From: a bacterium
GTDB taxonomy: Bacteria > Acidobacteriota > HRBIN11 > JAKEFK01
Direction: 5' to 3'
Length of the DNA: 45,239 nucleotides
NCBI GenBank assembly: GCA_022616075.1
Contig: JAKEFK010000005.1
Location: 1-45,239, forward strand
A model generated the notes under the pieces. It was not told the DNA's origin, did not search any database, and worked only from the letters and a program-made list of their open reading frames with translations. This document shows, piece by piece, positions 6,301-15,200 of this stretch (position 1 is the stretch's first letter; each line of letters opens with the position of its first letter). Both the position numbers and the translations under genes were made by a program.

Positions 6301-7266
6301 TCAGTCGCCCTTATAGGTACGCACCTGTGTTACTTCGTAATCCATTTGCCGGACGTAGCTGGGATTCCTAAGTCCATCTCCCTGTTTGAAAAGCTTGCCG
6401 GTATCCTGATCAACGTAGAATTTTCCCAGGCTATGTCCTTTCGCGGCGCCCGGATCTCGGAACTGGTAATAAAGACGGCCATCCTTATCGTAACCACGAC
6501 CGATAATCGTGACGAAATGATCGGTCATCTTGTCCTTATTAATTCCGAGCCGGTCATGGCTCACACCCACCAGAACCGGCTGACCGTTCTCCAATTTCTT
6601 ATCGATGTAGTCGCGCGCAACTTGTGCTTGAGTGGAATCTGCTTTGAGTCGTCCATTCTTATCTTCGCCATATGCAATTTGAATGGCTTGATCGGGACCA
6701 TTTAAATCCGATGGTTTGTGATTCGCTTTGTTGAAGTCTTTCAATTGTTTTTCGGCGGCTTCTCTGCAAGCCTTCTGCGCTTTTTCGTCGTCCGTCGGAT
6801 AGAGATCCATCTGATTCACATGTTTTACGTCCAGGATCACGTGATTCTTGCGCTGTTCTGCCGGCACGACCAGAGCATCGCTCATCTTGAGCTCCGGTTG
6901 TCTCCTTGATCTGATTCCCGGATCTCCATACTTCGACTGTAAACGGTTTTGTTCGACCTCATTTTTGAAAGCATCGAACAGTTTTCCTCCTGTAGTTTTC
7001 ATTACGTTACCGCCGCAGGTTTCGGCATGTGTTTCAAAGGACCTTGGGCTTCCTATTTCATAGCGATCGACAGCTTTATAAAGCTTCTGAAATTCTTCCT
7101 TCCCCTTGATTTGTCCATCGGGACCGGCAATCGCTCTCAGCTGGTTTTCAGAAATGCCATTCACTTCCAGACTTTTTTTGAGTCCATCACTCAGATTGTT
7201 GACGTCGATGACGCCATGTTTCGCAGAAAGTTCATTGACAAACTGGTTTCGCGTAATCGTTGACAT
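6301..7266 (-). CDS. Putative papain/C39-like cysteine peptidase or amidase with EF-hand-like N-terminal region
   Basis: A 321-residue soluble protein without a signal peptide; GGGAGGAAGGGAA upstream is a strong ribosome site. Residues 1-70 form a small helical domain with a calcium-loop-like stretch (A-G-P-D-G-Q-I-K-G-K-E-E-F-Q-K-L). The C-terminal half resembles the papain-like/C39 fold: a helix with Cys167 (A-C-R-E-A-A), G-Q-P-V-L-V-G-V-S-H, then H250 in D-H-F-V-T-I-I-G-R-G-Y-D and D271 in Y-Y-Q-F-R-D-P-G. Cys-His-Asp would be the catalytic set. The order fits peptide- or peptidoglycan-cleaving enzymes, and similar modular proteins act as toxins or effectors in predatory bacteria. That role is inference; no immunity gene or secretion system is visible. 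Confidence 0.55.
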   Translation of the reverse strand: MSTITRNQFVNELSAKHGVIDVNNLSDGLKKSLEVNGISENQLRAIAGPDGQIKGKEEFQKLYKAVDRYEIGSPRSFETHAETCGGNVMKTTGGKLFDAFKNEVEQNRLQSKYGDPGIRSRRQPELKMSDALVVPAEQRKNHVILDVKHVNQMDLYPTDDEKAQKACREAAEKQLKDFNKANHKPSDLNGPDQAIQIAYGEDKNGRLKADSTQAQVARDYIDKKLENGQPVLVGVSHDRLGINKDKMTDHFVTIIGRGYDKDGRLYYQFRDPGAAKGHSLGKFYVDQDTGKLFKQGDGLRNPSYVRQMDYEVTQVRTYKGD

Positions 7267-7372
7267 ATGTGTTCCCTTCCTCCCATATAGGAATAGCGGG
7301 AACTGAGCGGAAAAACTGTCAATTGGTTTTATACAGCTGGGGTGTGCACTTCAGGTTATTATCTAGCGATAT

Positions 7373-8131
7373 ATGAACCACATTTCGGCAATCATATTTT
7401 CTGTAGTCGTACTGTTGGTGGGAACAGGTTACCAGGCACGCGCGGAAGTCCTGGTGCACGCTGCTGCGAGTCTTGCGGACGCCCTCAAGGAAACCGGAAT
7501 GCTTTATGAACAGAAGACAGGAGAGAAAGTTTCGTTCAACTTTGCCGCTTCCAGTCTTCTGGCAAGGCAGATTCAGGAGGGGGCGCCTGGCGACATTTTT
7601 TTCTCCGCCGATGAGGGGAAGATGGACGGTCTGGAAAAGGAAGGATTGATTCGAAAAGATATGAGGAAGTCGCTGCTGTCGAATACTCTGGTGATTGTTG
7701 TTACGACAGATTCGAATGCAAAATTCTCTTCCGCTGCGGACCTTGTTAACGTGAAAGGAAGTATCGCGATTGCAGAACCGCAGACTGTCCCAGCCGGCAT
7801 CTATGCGAGAGAATATTTGAAGAAAATTGGAATCTGGGACAAGGTCATGGATCGGCTCATTCCTACCGATAATGTTCGTGCTTCGCTCGCAGCAGTTGAA
7901 TCGGGCAATGTAGACGCTGGAATCGTGTACAAAACCGATGCCGGCGTATCGAAACGAGTCAGGATCGCGCATGAAATCCCCCGAGGAGAAGGCCCTAAGA
8001 TCAGTTATCCTCTCGCAGTTCTGACGCACGCAAAGGATTTTCACGCTGCTAAGAAATTCTATGACTTTCTACTGAACCCCAGGGTTCTGGATATTTATCT
8101 GAAGTACGGATTTCTGCTCTCCGATTCTTGA
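7373..8131 (+). CDS. modA: Molybdate ABC transporter substrate-binding protein ModA
   Basis: A 252-residue periplasmic binding protein. Residues 1-24 are a signal peptide ending A-R-A. The mature chain opens with V-L-V-H-A-A-A-S-L-A-D-A-L-K-E and carries F-N-F-A-A-S-S-L-L-A-R-Q-I, G-A-P-G-D-I-F-F-S-A-D, and V-P-A-G-I-Y-A-R-E-Y-L, the ModA ligand-pocket motifs. ModA captures molybdate or tungstate for the ModBC transporter. No modB or modC follows; the next gene is a VOC protein, so this is an orphan component whose transporter lies elsewhere. It could supply molybdoenzymes, including formate dehydrogenases. Confidence 0.93.
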   Translation: MNHISAIIFSVVVLLVGTGYQARAEVLVHAAASLADALKETGMLYEQKTGEKVSFNFAASSLLARQIQEGAPGDIFFSADEGKMDGLEKEGLIRKDMRKSLLSNTLVIVVTTDSNAKFSSAADLVNVKGSIAIAEPQTVPAGIYAREYLKKIGIWDKVMDRLIPTDNVRASLAAVESGNVDAGIVYKTDAGVSKRVRIAHEIPRGEGPKISYPLAVLTHAKDFHAAKKFYDFLLNPRVLDIYLKYGFLLSDS

Positions 8132-8201
8132 CAAAAACAGACTTGATAGTCTAGTATAGAAACATTCATATGTTACAGGACACTCTTGAAGGAGAGAACA
8201 A

Positions 8202-8570
8202 ATGTTTCAGACGGTAAGTTACATCATGATCAACGTTTCAGAAATGACAAGATCCATCCGATTCTATCGCGATCAACTGGGTATTCCACTGAGATTTGAA
8301 TCACCAGGATGGACTGAATTTGAAACAGGCTCTACGACTCTTGCTCTTCATTTGGGAGAGGCCATAGCGGACCCGAGTGGTCGCGCCGCCGGCAGTTGCA
8401 CAATCGGATTTGAGGTACAGAACCTGGATATGGTTTACGAGGAACTAAAAGAGAAGGGTATACGTTTCTCCATGCCGCCCAAGAACCAGGAAAATGAAGG
8501 GATTCGTCTAGCCGTGTGTCAGGATCCCGATGGATTATCCATCTCATTTGCAGAGCTACTCAAGAAATAA
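8202..8570 (+). CDS. VOC-family (glyoxalase/bleomycin-resistance fold) protein
   Basis: A 122-residue single VOC module, the usual length for this family. GAAGGAGAG lies just upstream of the ATG. The two beta-alpha-beta-beta-beta halves are visible: Y-I-M-I-N-V-S-E-M-T-R-S-I-R-F-Y-R-D-Q-L-G, T-L-A-L-H-L-G, then G-F-E-V-Q-N-L-D and the closing D-P-D-G-L-S-I-S-F-A-E. Metal ligands are usually one His or Gln near the start and Glu at the end of each half. Here His (A-L-H-L-G) and the terminal Glu are present. The reaction (glyoxalase-, dioxygenase- or antibiotic-binding-like) cannot be assigned. Confidence 0.88.
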   Translation: MFQTVSYIMINVSEMTRSIRFYRDQLGIPLRFESPGWTEFETGSTTLALHLGEAIADPSGRAAGSCTIGFEVQNLDMVYEELKEKGIRFSMPPKNQENEGIRLAVCQDPDGLSISFAELLKK

Positions 8571-8634
8571 TTTTGAGCAACTTCAATGCAGTCTGAGCAT
8601 TTTCATGAATGCTGGCTTTCCTTAATTCTGTGTC

Positions 8635-9333
8635 TTACGGCGCTGAAAGGAACCGCAGAATTTCCAGCATGAGCCGCGCAGCCTGATCAGTTTCAAAAAT
8701 TGCCTGAGCATGTGCGGAACCCTCCAGGATGATCAGCTCTTTTGGGTCAGGAGTCTGTTCGTATTGCTCGCGAATTTTCACGAGTCGCACAACACCGTCA
8801 CCGCGTGTATCTTCTCGCGCCACGATAAACAGTTTGCGCCCTTTTACCTTTTGCGGCGGACTATTGAGGATGGATGCAAGGAAAACAATCCGTTCGATTT
8901 GACCGGCGATTGAGCGAATAGAAGCATCTGCAGCAGCACCGCCACCCATGCTTGCACCAATAATCGAAATTGTTTTGGCGCCCGACTGGCGCAAATAACG
9001 GACCGCGGCTAACAAATCCTGGTACAATGGCGCGCTCATCGGATCTTCCTGGCCCGGACCACGCGATTGTCCATAACCCCGGAAGTCGATCGCTAAAACC
9101 CGAAATCCTGCTGCCTGGAGTTCTCGCGCCTGCTTTTGCCAGCTCCCTTTATGAAATCTTCCGCCATGAGCCAGAATCAGTGCATGATCGCCCCTGCCAT
9201 AAACGTCGCCGAAAATCTCACCACCATCTTCCGTGGGAAATGAAACTGTCACTGCATCATTCGGCTCTGCAGCAACGGTTCCAATGAGTATCAAAAGGAA
9301 GGCAACAGAAAAGAAGATCCGGTTGATATACAT
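8635..9333 (-). CDS. Secreted alpha/beta hydrolase
   Basis: A 232-residue protein with a signal peptide (residues 1-22) and an alpha/beta-hydrolase fold. The oxyanion region is L-I-L-A-H-G-G, the nucleophile elbow is G-A-S-M-G-G with Ser128, the acid is probably Asp175 or Asp179, and the histidine is His208 (G-S-A-H-A-Q). D-F-R-G-Y-G-Q-S is typical of the dienelactone-hydrolase/esterase branch. It should hydrolyse an ester, peptide or similar bond in the periplasm; the substrate is unknown. It is transcribed divergently from the M14 peptidase gene, 93 bases apart. Confidence 0.88.
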   Translation of the reverse strand: MYINRIFFSVAFLLILIGTVAAEPNDAVTVSFPTEDGGEIFGDVYGRGDHALILAHGGRFHKGSWQKQARELQAAGFRVLAIDFRGYGQSRGPGQEDPMSAPLYQDLLAAVRYLRQSGAKTISIIGASMGGGAAADASIRSIAGQIERIVFLASILNSPPQKVKGRKLFIVAREDTRGDGVVRLVKIREQYEQTPDPKELIILEGSAHAQAIFETDQAARLMLEILRFLSAP

Positions 9334-9382
9334 ATCATTGGCTCCTTCATGAAGCAGTATGTAACCTTGAAGCAGACATGTC

Positions 9383-9388
9383 TATAAT
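9383..9388 (+). promoter_or_regulatory. -10 box of the M14 peptidase gene
   Basis: A perfect TATAAT lies 38 bases before the ATG, with AGAGAGG as ribosome site at 9413-9419. No convincing -35 is seen at the normal spacing. Confidence 0.45.
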
Positions 9389-9426
9389 GAACCTGCGTTC
9401 CGAGTTCAAACCAAGAGAGGTCATGC

Positions 9427-12225
9427 ATGCAGAATGTACGTCGCTTTGTAACTTTGAGCTTATTCATTTTTCTTACGAGCCTGATTGTTGTTGCGCAGAA
9501 TCCGTATGACCCGGACACGCCGGAAGCGGGGTCTGTTCAAGCTATCGCACGCTATACAACAGAAACGAAATTCGGGAATCCCTGGGTAGCTTATGTTCCG
9601 GATTCTTCTACAGTCCCATCTCCTACAAAATATCTGGGACATGTTGTTGGGGCGGCGGGCGAATTATCGCATACAGCAAAGATTTACGGTTACCTTCGCG
9701 AACTGGCGAAAGCATCCGACCGCGTGGATGTAGAAGTAATCGGAAAATCAGAAGAGGGGCGCGACATACTTCTCGTGCTTGTATCCGATGGGCAGAACAT
9801 TAAGAATCTTGCTCAGCTTCAGCAAGCCACAGCGGCGCTGGCCGATCCACGCAAGACATCACCACAAGAAGCGGAACGAATCATCGCGACTGCAAAACCG
9901 ATTTATTACTTCAACGCAGGGCTGCATTCTACGGAGACCGGAAGTCCGGAGATGGTAATGGAAATGGCCTACAGACTTGCAGTCAGCGAACAACCGCATA
10001 TCCAAGAGATTCGGCGGAATGTTGTTGTGCTGATCAATCCGGTGTCCGAGCCGGATGGTCGCGACAAAGTTGTGGACTGGTTCTACCGCTACCTGAAAGG
10101 AAAAACCGATTTTGACAATCTCCCGAGGCGCACTCCTCCATTCTGGGGTAAGTATGTTTTTCACGATAACAACCGCGACACACATCAGCATGCGTTGAAG
10201 CTCACGCAAGCGGTCCACAAAATGTTTTACAACTACCACCCGACCGTCATGCACGATCTGCATGAGTCGATTCCACTGCTTCTGATCTGGAACGGGACTG
10301 GGCCGTGGAATCCGAATCTGGATCCCCTTGTAATCAACGAAGCATTTGAAACGGCACTGCATGAAATGACTACGCTTACTGGATTTGGAATGCCGGGAGT
10401 GTGGACCTGGGGTTTCGGCGAAGGGTGGGGACATCATTATCTTGATTCATTGGCGATGAACCACAACGCACTGGGACGCGGCTACGAAACGTTCGGCAAC
10501 TCGACCGCCGAAACGGTCGCGCGCGTGTTGCGTCCGAACCAGGAGCGTTATGTGGATAAGCCTGTCACTGAACCGGATTGGTATCGTCCCTTGCCGCCGG
10601 AAAAGAAAATGCAGTGGTCACTCCGCAACAACACCAACTACATGCAAACCGGTTGTCTCGCCGTTTTGAGCTACACAGCAAAACATGGTCAGGAAATGTT
10701 GCGAAACTTTTACCGGAGGAGTTATAACTCCTGGCAAAAAGGTGTGAAAGGAAATCCGTATGCATTCGTGATCGCGCCCGATCAAGGGGATCGGCGCCGG
10801 GTGGCTCAAATGGTGGAGCTGCTGCGCAGTCACAAAATCGAAGTGCATCGCGCAACAGCAGCGATCAAAGTCAAAGAGGGTGAATTTCCGAAAGGGAGTT
10901 ACGTAGTGCGGCTCGATCAACCGTATCGAAACTACACTGTGGATTTGCTCGTGCCGCAAGAATTTCCGACCGATACCCCATACGAGCCGTATGATGACAT
11001 CGCATGGGCGTTTCCGGTGCATTACGGCGTTGAAACCAAACGGATCGATGATGCAGCAATCTTGAAAGTGGGGCTCGAACCACTACCCGCTACTCTTGTT
11101 GTGCGCGGTCAGGTGAAGGGAAATGGCCCTGTGTTCCTGCTAAAAGATACAGGGCAGGAGTCGTTGCTGGCAACGCGTGTGCAGCTGGCGAATTTTAAGA
11201 TCGAGATTGCCGAACAGAATTTCAAAGCCGGTGGAATCGATTATCCGCGAGGCTCCTGGATCATCGCCGGACAGGAAGGACTGCGGCAAGCACTCGATCG
11301 TGTAGCGCAGGAGTTGGCGCTGGATTTCGTAAGCGCCGGCAATGCGCCGGATGTGAAGCGGCACGATTCACCACTCCCGCGCATCGGTCTGTGGACAATA
11401 TGGGCCGATACTGAAATGGCGGGTTGGGTACGGATGACTCTGGATCAGCAAAAGATTCCGTACACGTATCTTCGTGATGAAGAGATTCGCGCAGGCAAGT
11501 TGCGCGATCAATTTGATCTCATTATCTACCCTGAAAATTACCAGGATCTCAAAACTCAGATTCATGGAATCGATACAAAGTTCGGCCCGATGCCCTACAC
11601 AAAAACTGCGCAATTCACTCATCATGGAGTTCCTGTTGCTTCGAATGACATCACCGGCGGAATCGGATGGAAAGGGATAGCAAATCTTGCAGACTTTTTA
11701 GAACAGGGCGGTCTGCTGGTGACACTCGGAAACGGCTCGGCGCTTCCGCTGGAAGGGGGACTGGTGCGCAATGTACGCCGCGGCAGCGAGGTCACTTCAC
11801 CCGGAGTGGAGATCGGAACAAAATTTATTCGATACGATCACCCGCTCGCATATGGTTATCCGGAAACAACTTCGGTTTTTCGCCAATCTTATCAGGTCTA
11901 TTCGGTGCGTCCTGCGGATCGCCGATGGATTGTGATGCAATGGGGAACGCGCCTGCCGAAACCGGAACGGGAGGTGGAAAAAGAGGATCAAAAAGAGAAG
12001 AAGGATGAAAAGAAAGAGGAAGAAGCGCCGATGGTTGTAAGCGGTGGGATGAAGAGCACCGATGATCTTGAGGGACATGCTGCGATTCTGGATTTACCAG
12101 CAGGTCGCGGACGCGTAATCGCTTTCAATTTCAATCCGATGCATCGCGATTTGAATCACTCGGATTATCGTTTGCTATGGAATGTGATTCTGAACTGGTC
12201 CAGTCTGCCTCCGGCAGTTCCTTGA
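9427..12225 (+). CDS. Secreted M14-family zinc carboxypeptidase
   Basis: A 932-residue exported metallopeptidase. Residues 1-23 are a signal peptide ending V-V-A-Q. The M14 catalytic domain covers roughly residues 65-400. Zinc ligands are His167 and Glu170 in the H-S-T-E-T-G-S-P-E motif, with a later histidine in M-H-D-L-H-E-S. The long C-terminal part, with a Rossmann-like segment (R-I-G-L-W-T-I-W-A-D-T-E-M-A-G-W), resembles the large M14 peptidases widespread in Acidobacteriota. A lysine/glutamate-rich stretch lies near residues 855-875. The role is probably degradation of extracellular protein or peptide for nutrition. The downstream NACHT gene begins 60 bases later on the same strand, with its own -10-like box. 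Confidence 0.92.
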   Translation: MQNVRRFVTLSLFIFLTSLIVVAQNPYDPDTPEAGSVQAIARYTTETKFGNPWVAYVPDSSTVPSPTKYLGHVVGAAGELSHTAKIYGYLRELAKASDRVDVEVIGKSEEGRDILLVLVSDGQNIKNLAQLQQATAALADPRKTSPQEAERIIATAKPIYYFNAGLHSTETGSPEMVMEMAYRLAVSEQPHIQEIRRNVVVLINPVSEPDGRDKVVDWFYRYLKGKTDFDNLPRRTPPFWGKYVFHDNNRDTHQHALKLTQAVHKMFYNYHPTVMHDLHESIPLLLIWNGTGPWNPNLDPLVINEAFETALHEMTTLTGFGMPGVWTWGFGEGWGHHYLDSLAMNHNALGRGYETFGNSTAETVARVLRPNQERYVDKPVTEPDWYRPLPPEKKMQWSLRNNTNYMQTGCLAVLSYTAKHGQEMLRNFYRRSYNSWQKGVKGNPYAFVIAPDQGDRRRVAQMVELLRSHKIEVHRATAAIKVKEGEFPKGSYVVRLDQPYRNYTVDLLVPQEFPTDTPYEPYDDIAWAFPVHYGVETKRIDDAAILKVGLEPLPATLVVRGQVKGNGPVFLLKDTGQESLLATRVQLANFKIEIAEQNFKAGGIDYPRGSWIIAGQEGLRQALDRVAQELALDFVSAGNAPDVKRHDSPLPRIGLWTIWADTEMAGWVRMTLDQQKIPYTYLRDEEIRAGKLRDQFDLIIYPENYQDLKTQIHGIDTKFGPMPYTKTAQFTHHGVPVASNDITGGIGWKGIANLADFLEQGGLLVTLGNGSALPLEGGLVRNVRRGSEVTSPGVEIGTKFIRYDHPLAYGYPETTSVFRQSYQVYSVRPADRRWIVMQWGTRLPKPEREVEKEDQKEKKDEKKEEEAPMVVSGGMKSTDDLEGHAAILDLPAGRGRVIAFNFNPMHRDLNHSDYRLLWNVILNWSSLPPAVP

Positions 12226-12285
12226 GCTCTTTAAACGCAGACTCGGCGAATCGTCAACGCCGACATTGAGGTAAAATAGCCTCTA

Positions 12286-15200
12286 ATGCAACGCGCATCC
12301 CGCCGCCCGGCGTTCTTAGTGTTGATCACAGCGTTACTAATAACGGCGTCTTTTCTATGTAGCGGCTGTTCCAAAGCGAATCAGCCGGCGATCCCTGATT
12401 CACTTCAAAATGAAATCAAGAAGCACCCTCCGGTTGCTGATGGCATGACCCCGTATCGGCTGCAAGTTCCGTCAGTTGCGGTAAGCCCCGGATTCCAGGT
12501 AGACAACTCTACATTTAGCGCTTTCGATGGCGTACTGTTCGTCTGTATACGTTCCTTTCCGCGCGAAGAAAGCCTTATCTTCATGAGCGTAAATGAAGGG
12601 GCGCTGTGGACTGAGTTAAAGTTGCCCGCGCCTAAACCTTTCTGGGTATCATGCGTTGACTCCGGGGCGCTTGCTTATTTTAGCGATGGCAGCTGGATAT
12701 TGGATCCGAAGCTGCTGACATGGAGCAAGCTCAGTACAAACCAGCAGGTTACATTTTGGCGGTTTGGTCCAACTGAGTTAACGTGGGAAAACGAAGGCTT
12801 ACTAGTTAAGAGAGATAAACAATGGGAAAAAGCTGCTCGATTTCCACGCGGTTGGCTCCCTATAACTATCGAAAGAATAAAACGCGATGATGCATCTCAA
12901 GCTCTTGTATGGCTTTACAATTCCGATAACAATGTCATTTACGGCCATTACCTTACCGGGCCTGGTTACGCTGACCCCTTAAAGCGGCTGCAGTTCGAGG
13001 GGCAAGACCCCACGTCAATGACGAGCCTTTCAGGTAAGTTGATTGCCGCGCTTTCCACGGGAATATTGAAGGAGTCCAATGATCTAGGAGATAACTGGCA
13101 GGATTTCGGACGCCCGTATCCCTGGAACTTCCAAGGTGAAAATACAACTTCCCAAAATCCGATTCGAAGTCTTGTGACTGCTGGCACCCGGCTTTACGCT
13201 GCCACATCTACGGGTCATTTCTCATATGACTTACGCAACGGCAAATGGGCAAGGTTGCAGAATGTGCCGGATGATATTTCGCGCTTCGTCGTTGTGGGCA
13301 CGGATCGAGTGCTGGCCGTTGCGCCAACTCACCTTTACGTAGCTACTGGCCTCGATAACTTTCAGCAATGTACCTGGCGCAGCTCTGTTGAAGTGCTTCA
13401 CGCCGGTATCTCACAGAAGATGCTATTTGCGATAACACGCCCCTTGCATGGTAAAGGTGAAAAGACGATATGGCACAGCGATGATTTCGGGAAGAAATGG
13501 TTGCCAGGCCTCATTGGACAAGAGATTTACGATGTGGCCCTGAAAGAGCGAATCGTCCTGGCGTTGACGAATCGTGGACTTCAGACTACGCGTGACGAAA
13601 GTGGAAATTGGGAGCCGTGGGGTAGCCAAAATGCTCAGAAGCCGGATGTTTTCGATAAAAATGACCAGATCGAGATAAGCTCCGATCACGTATATCGCCT
13701 CAGCAGAGGGAAGGTGAGCCGCCAGCAGAAAGAGGACACAAAATGGCAAGAAATTTCAACTGGCCTGAATGATGCTAATCTCATTTCGATAACCACATCT
13801 GATAAAGCAGTCTTCGTTTCGACAGAAGACACCGTGTACACATTCAATCCTGAGCATCTTGTGTGGCGTCCGCTGAATGTCAGGAAGCTGAGCGATATCT
13901 CAAGACTCATCGCAAGTGGTTCTTGTGTGTGTGCGGTGATGGGAAATGCGATCCACTGCTTTCGGAACGCAACAGACTCAAATGGCTGGAGACCACGGGC
14001 AGTAGGGTTGCGTGGAAAAATTACGGACCTGTGGATTGATCCAGAAGCTGTTCTTCTTGATGGCACCCCCGAAATGCTGGTTGCCGGGAGCGATCAAGGA
14101 CTCTTTTGGAGTGTGGATGGCGGAGAATCTTTTTCCGAAGCTAGCGAAGATGCTTCAAGGATCTCCAGAGTTAGTTCGATTGCGCGCATGCCAGGAGCAT
14201 TCGTTATCGCATCTGAACAAAATATTATCTATGTTGTCGACAATGTAGATCGAGGCATTTCCTGGCCAGCAATAATCCGCTTCATTAAGGAAGACATACC
14301 GGGAGGATTCTGGACCATTTTGGGGAGTCTCCTGGTTTTGACTTTCTGTTCTACACGATTAGCCTCTCTCCTTCTTCAATTAAACGTGCCGCCGTTCAAA
14401 TGGATTGCTCCCTGGTTTTATCTAACACCGGTGGGCCGGTGGAAGCTTTATCGCAGATATCGCCATAATATGCGACGCGAGCGCGAGATGACCGTTGTCT
14501 CCGAAAGGTATGTCGATCTTCCCTACACCGCGACAGGCCTTTCGGAAGCAGCATCCACAAAATCGATTTCGCAAGCAGCGTGGGAAGAATTGCAGCATAA
14601 GGCAGTCACGATTGTAGCGGACGGTGGGCGAGGTAAGAGCACGCTGGCTCGCTACATCGCACTTATGGCGTTAAACGAAGTAGGCGGAAGAAAACACGTT
14701 CCCGTATTGGTAGAAGGTTTAGCATATACCGGGAACGTGATTAGCACTGTTACCGGAAGTTTGCGGCGGCATCGGGCATACGTAAATGATACGATAGTAG
14801 CCGCACAACTTGAGGCCGGATACCTTCTCGTATTGTTCGATGGATACTCGGAAATTCGCGAGGCTTTTTGGGACGACGCAATGAAGGATATTCCCCAAAA
14901 GGTTAAGCAAAATCCTGACGCTAGATTTCTTTTCGCCTCCCGGACTGAGTTGCCCACCGACCTGCGAGATGCTTTAGGACAGCCCGTTGAAATTCAGCTT
15001 AGAGACTTATCTAATGACGACATTGTTCCCTTCTTAGCGCGGTACCTACCGGAACCGAGGCCGGCTTCATCAGCACCCGAAATAACAAGCGCGAATCACT
15101 CACTGGAGCGGGCTGGCAAACTCAATGACTTGCTTCAGGAACGCCTCCCAAACCTGCCCCGAATTCCACTTATGCTTCGGCTGGTAGCTGAGGTCTATGC

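Noticed and set aside
9859-10437. Long antisense frames inside the M14 peptidase gene
   Set aside because: They mirror the codon bias of the real gene and show no domain or start signal.
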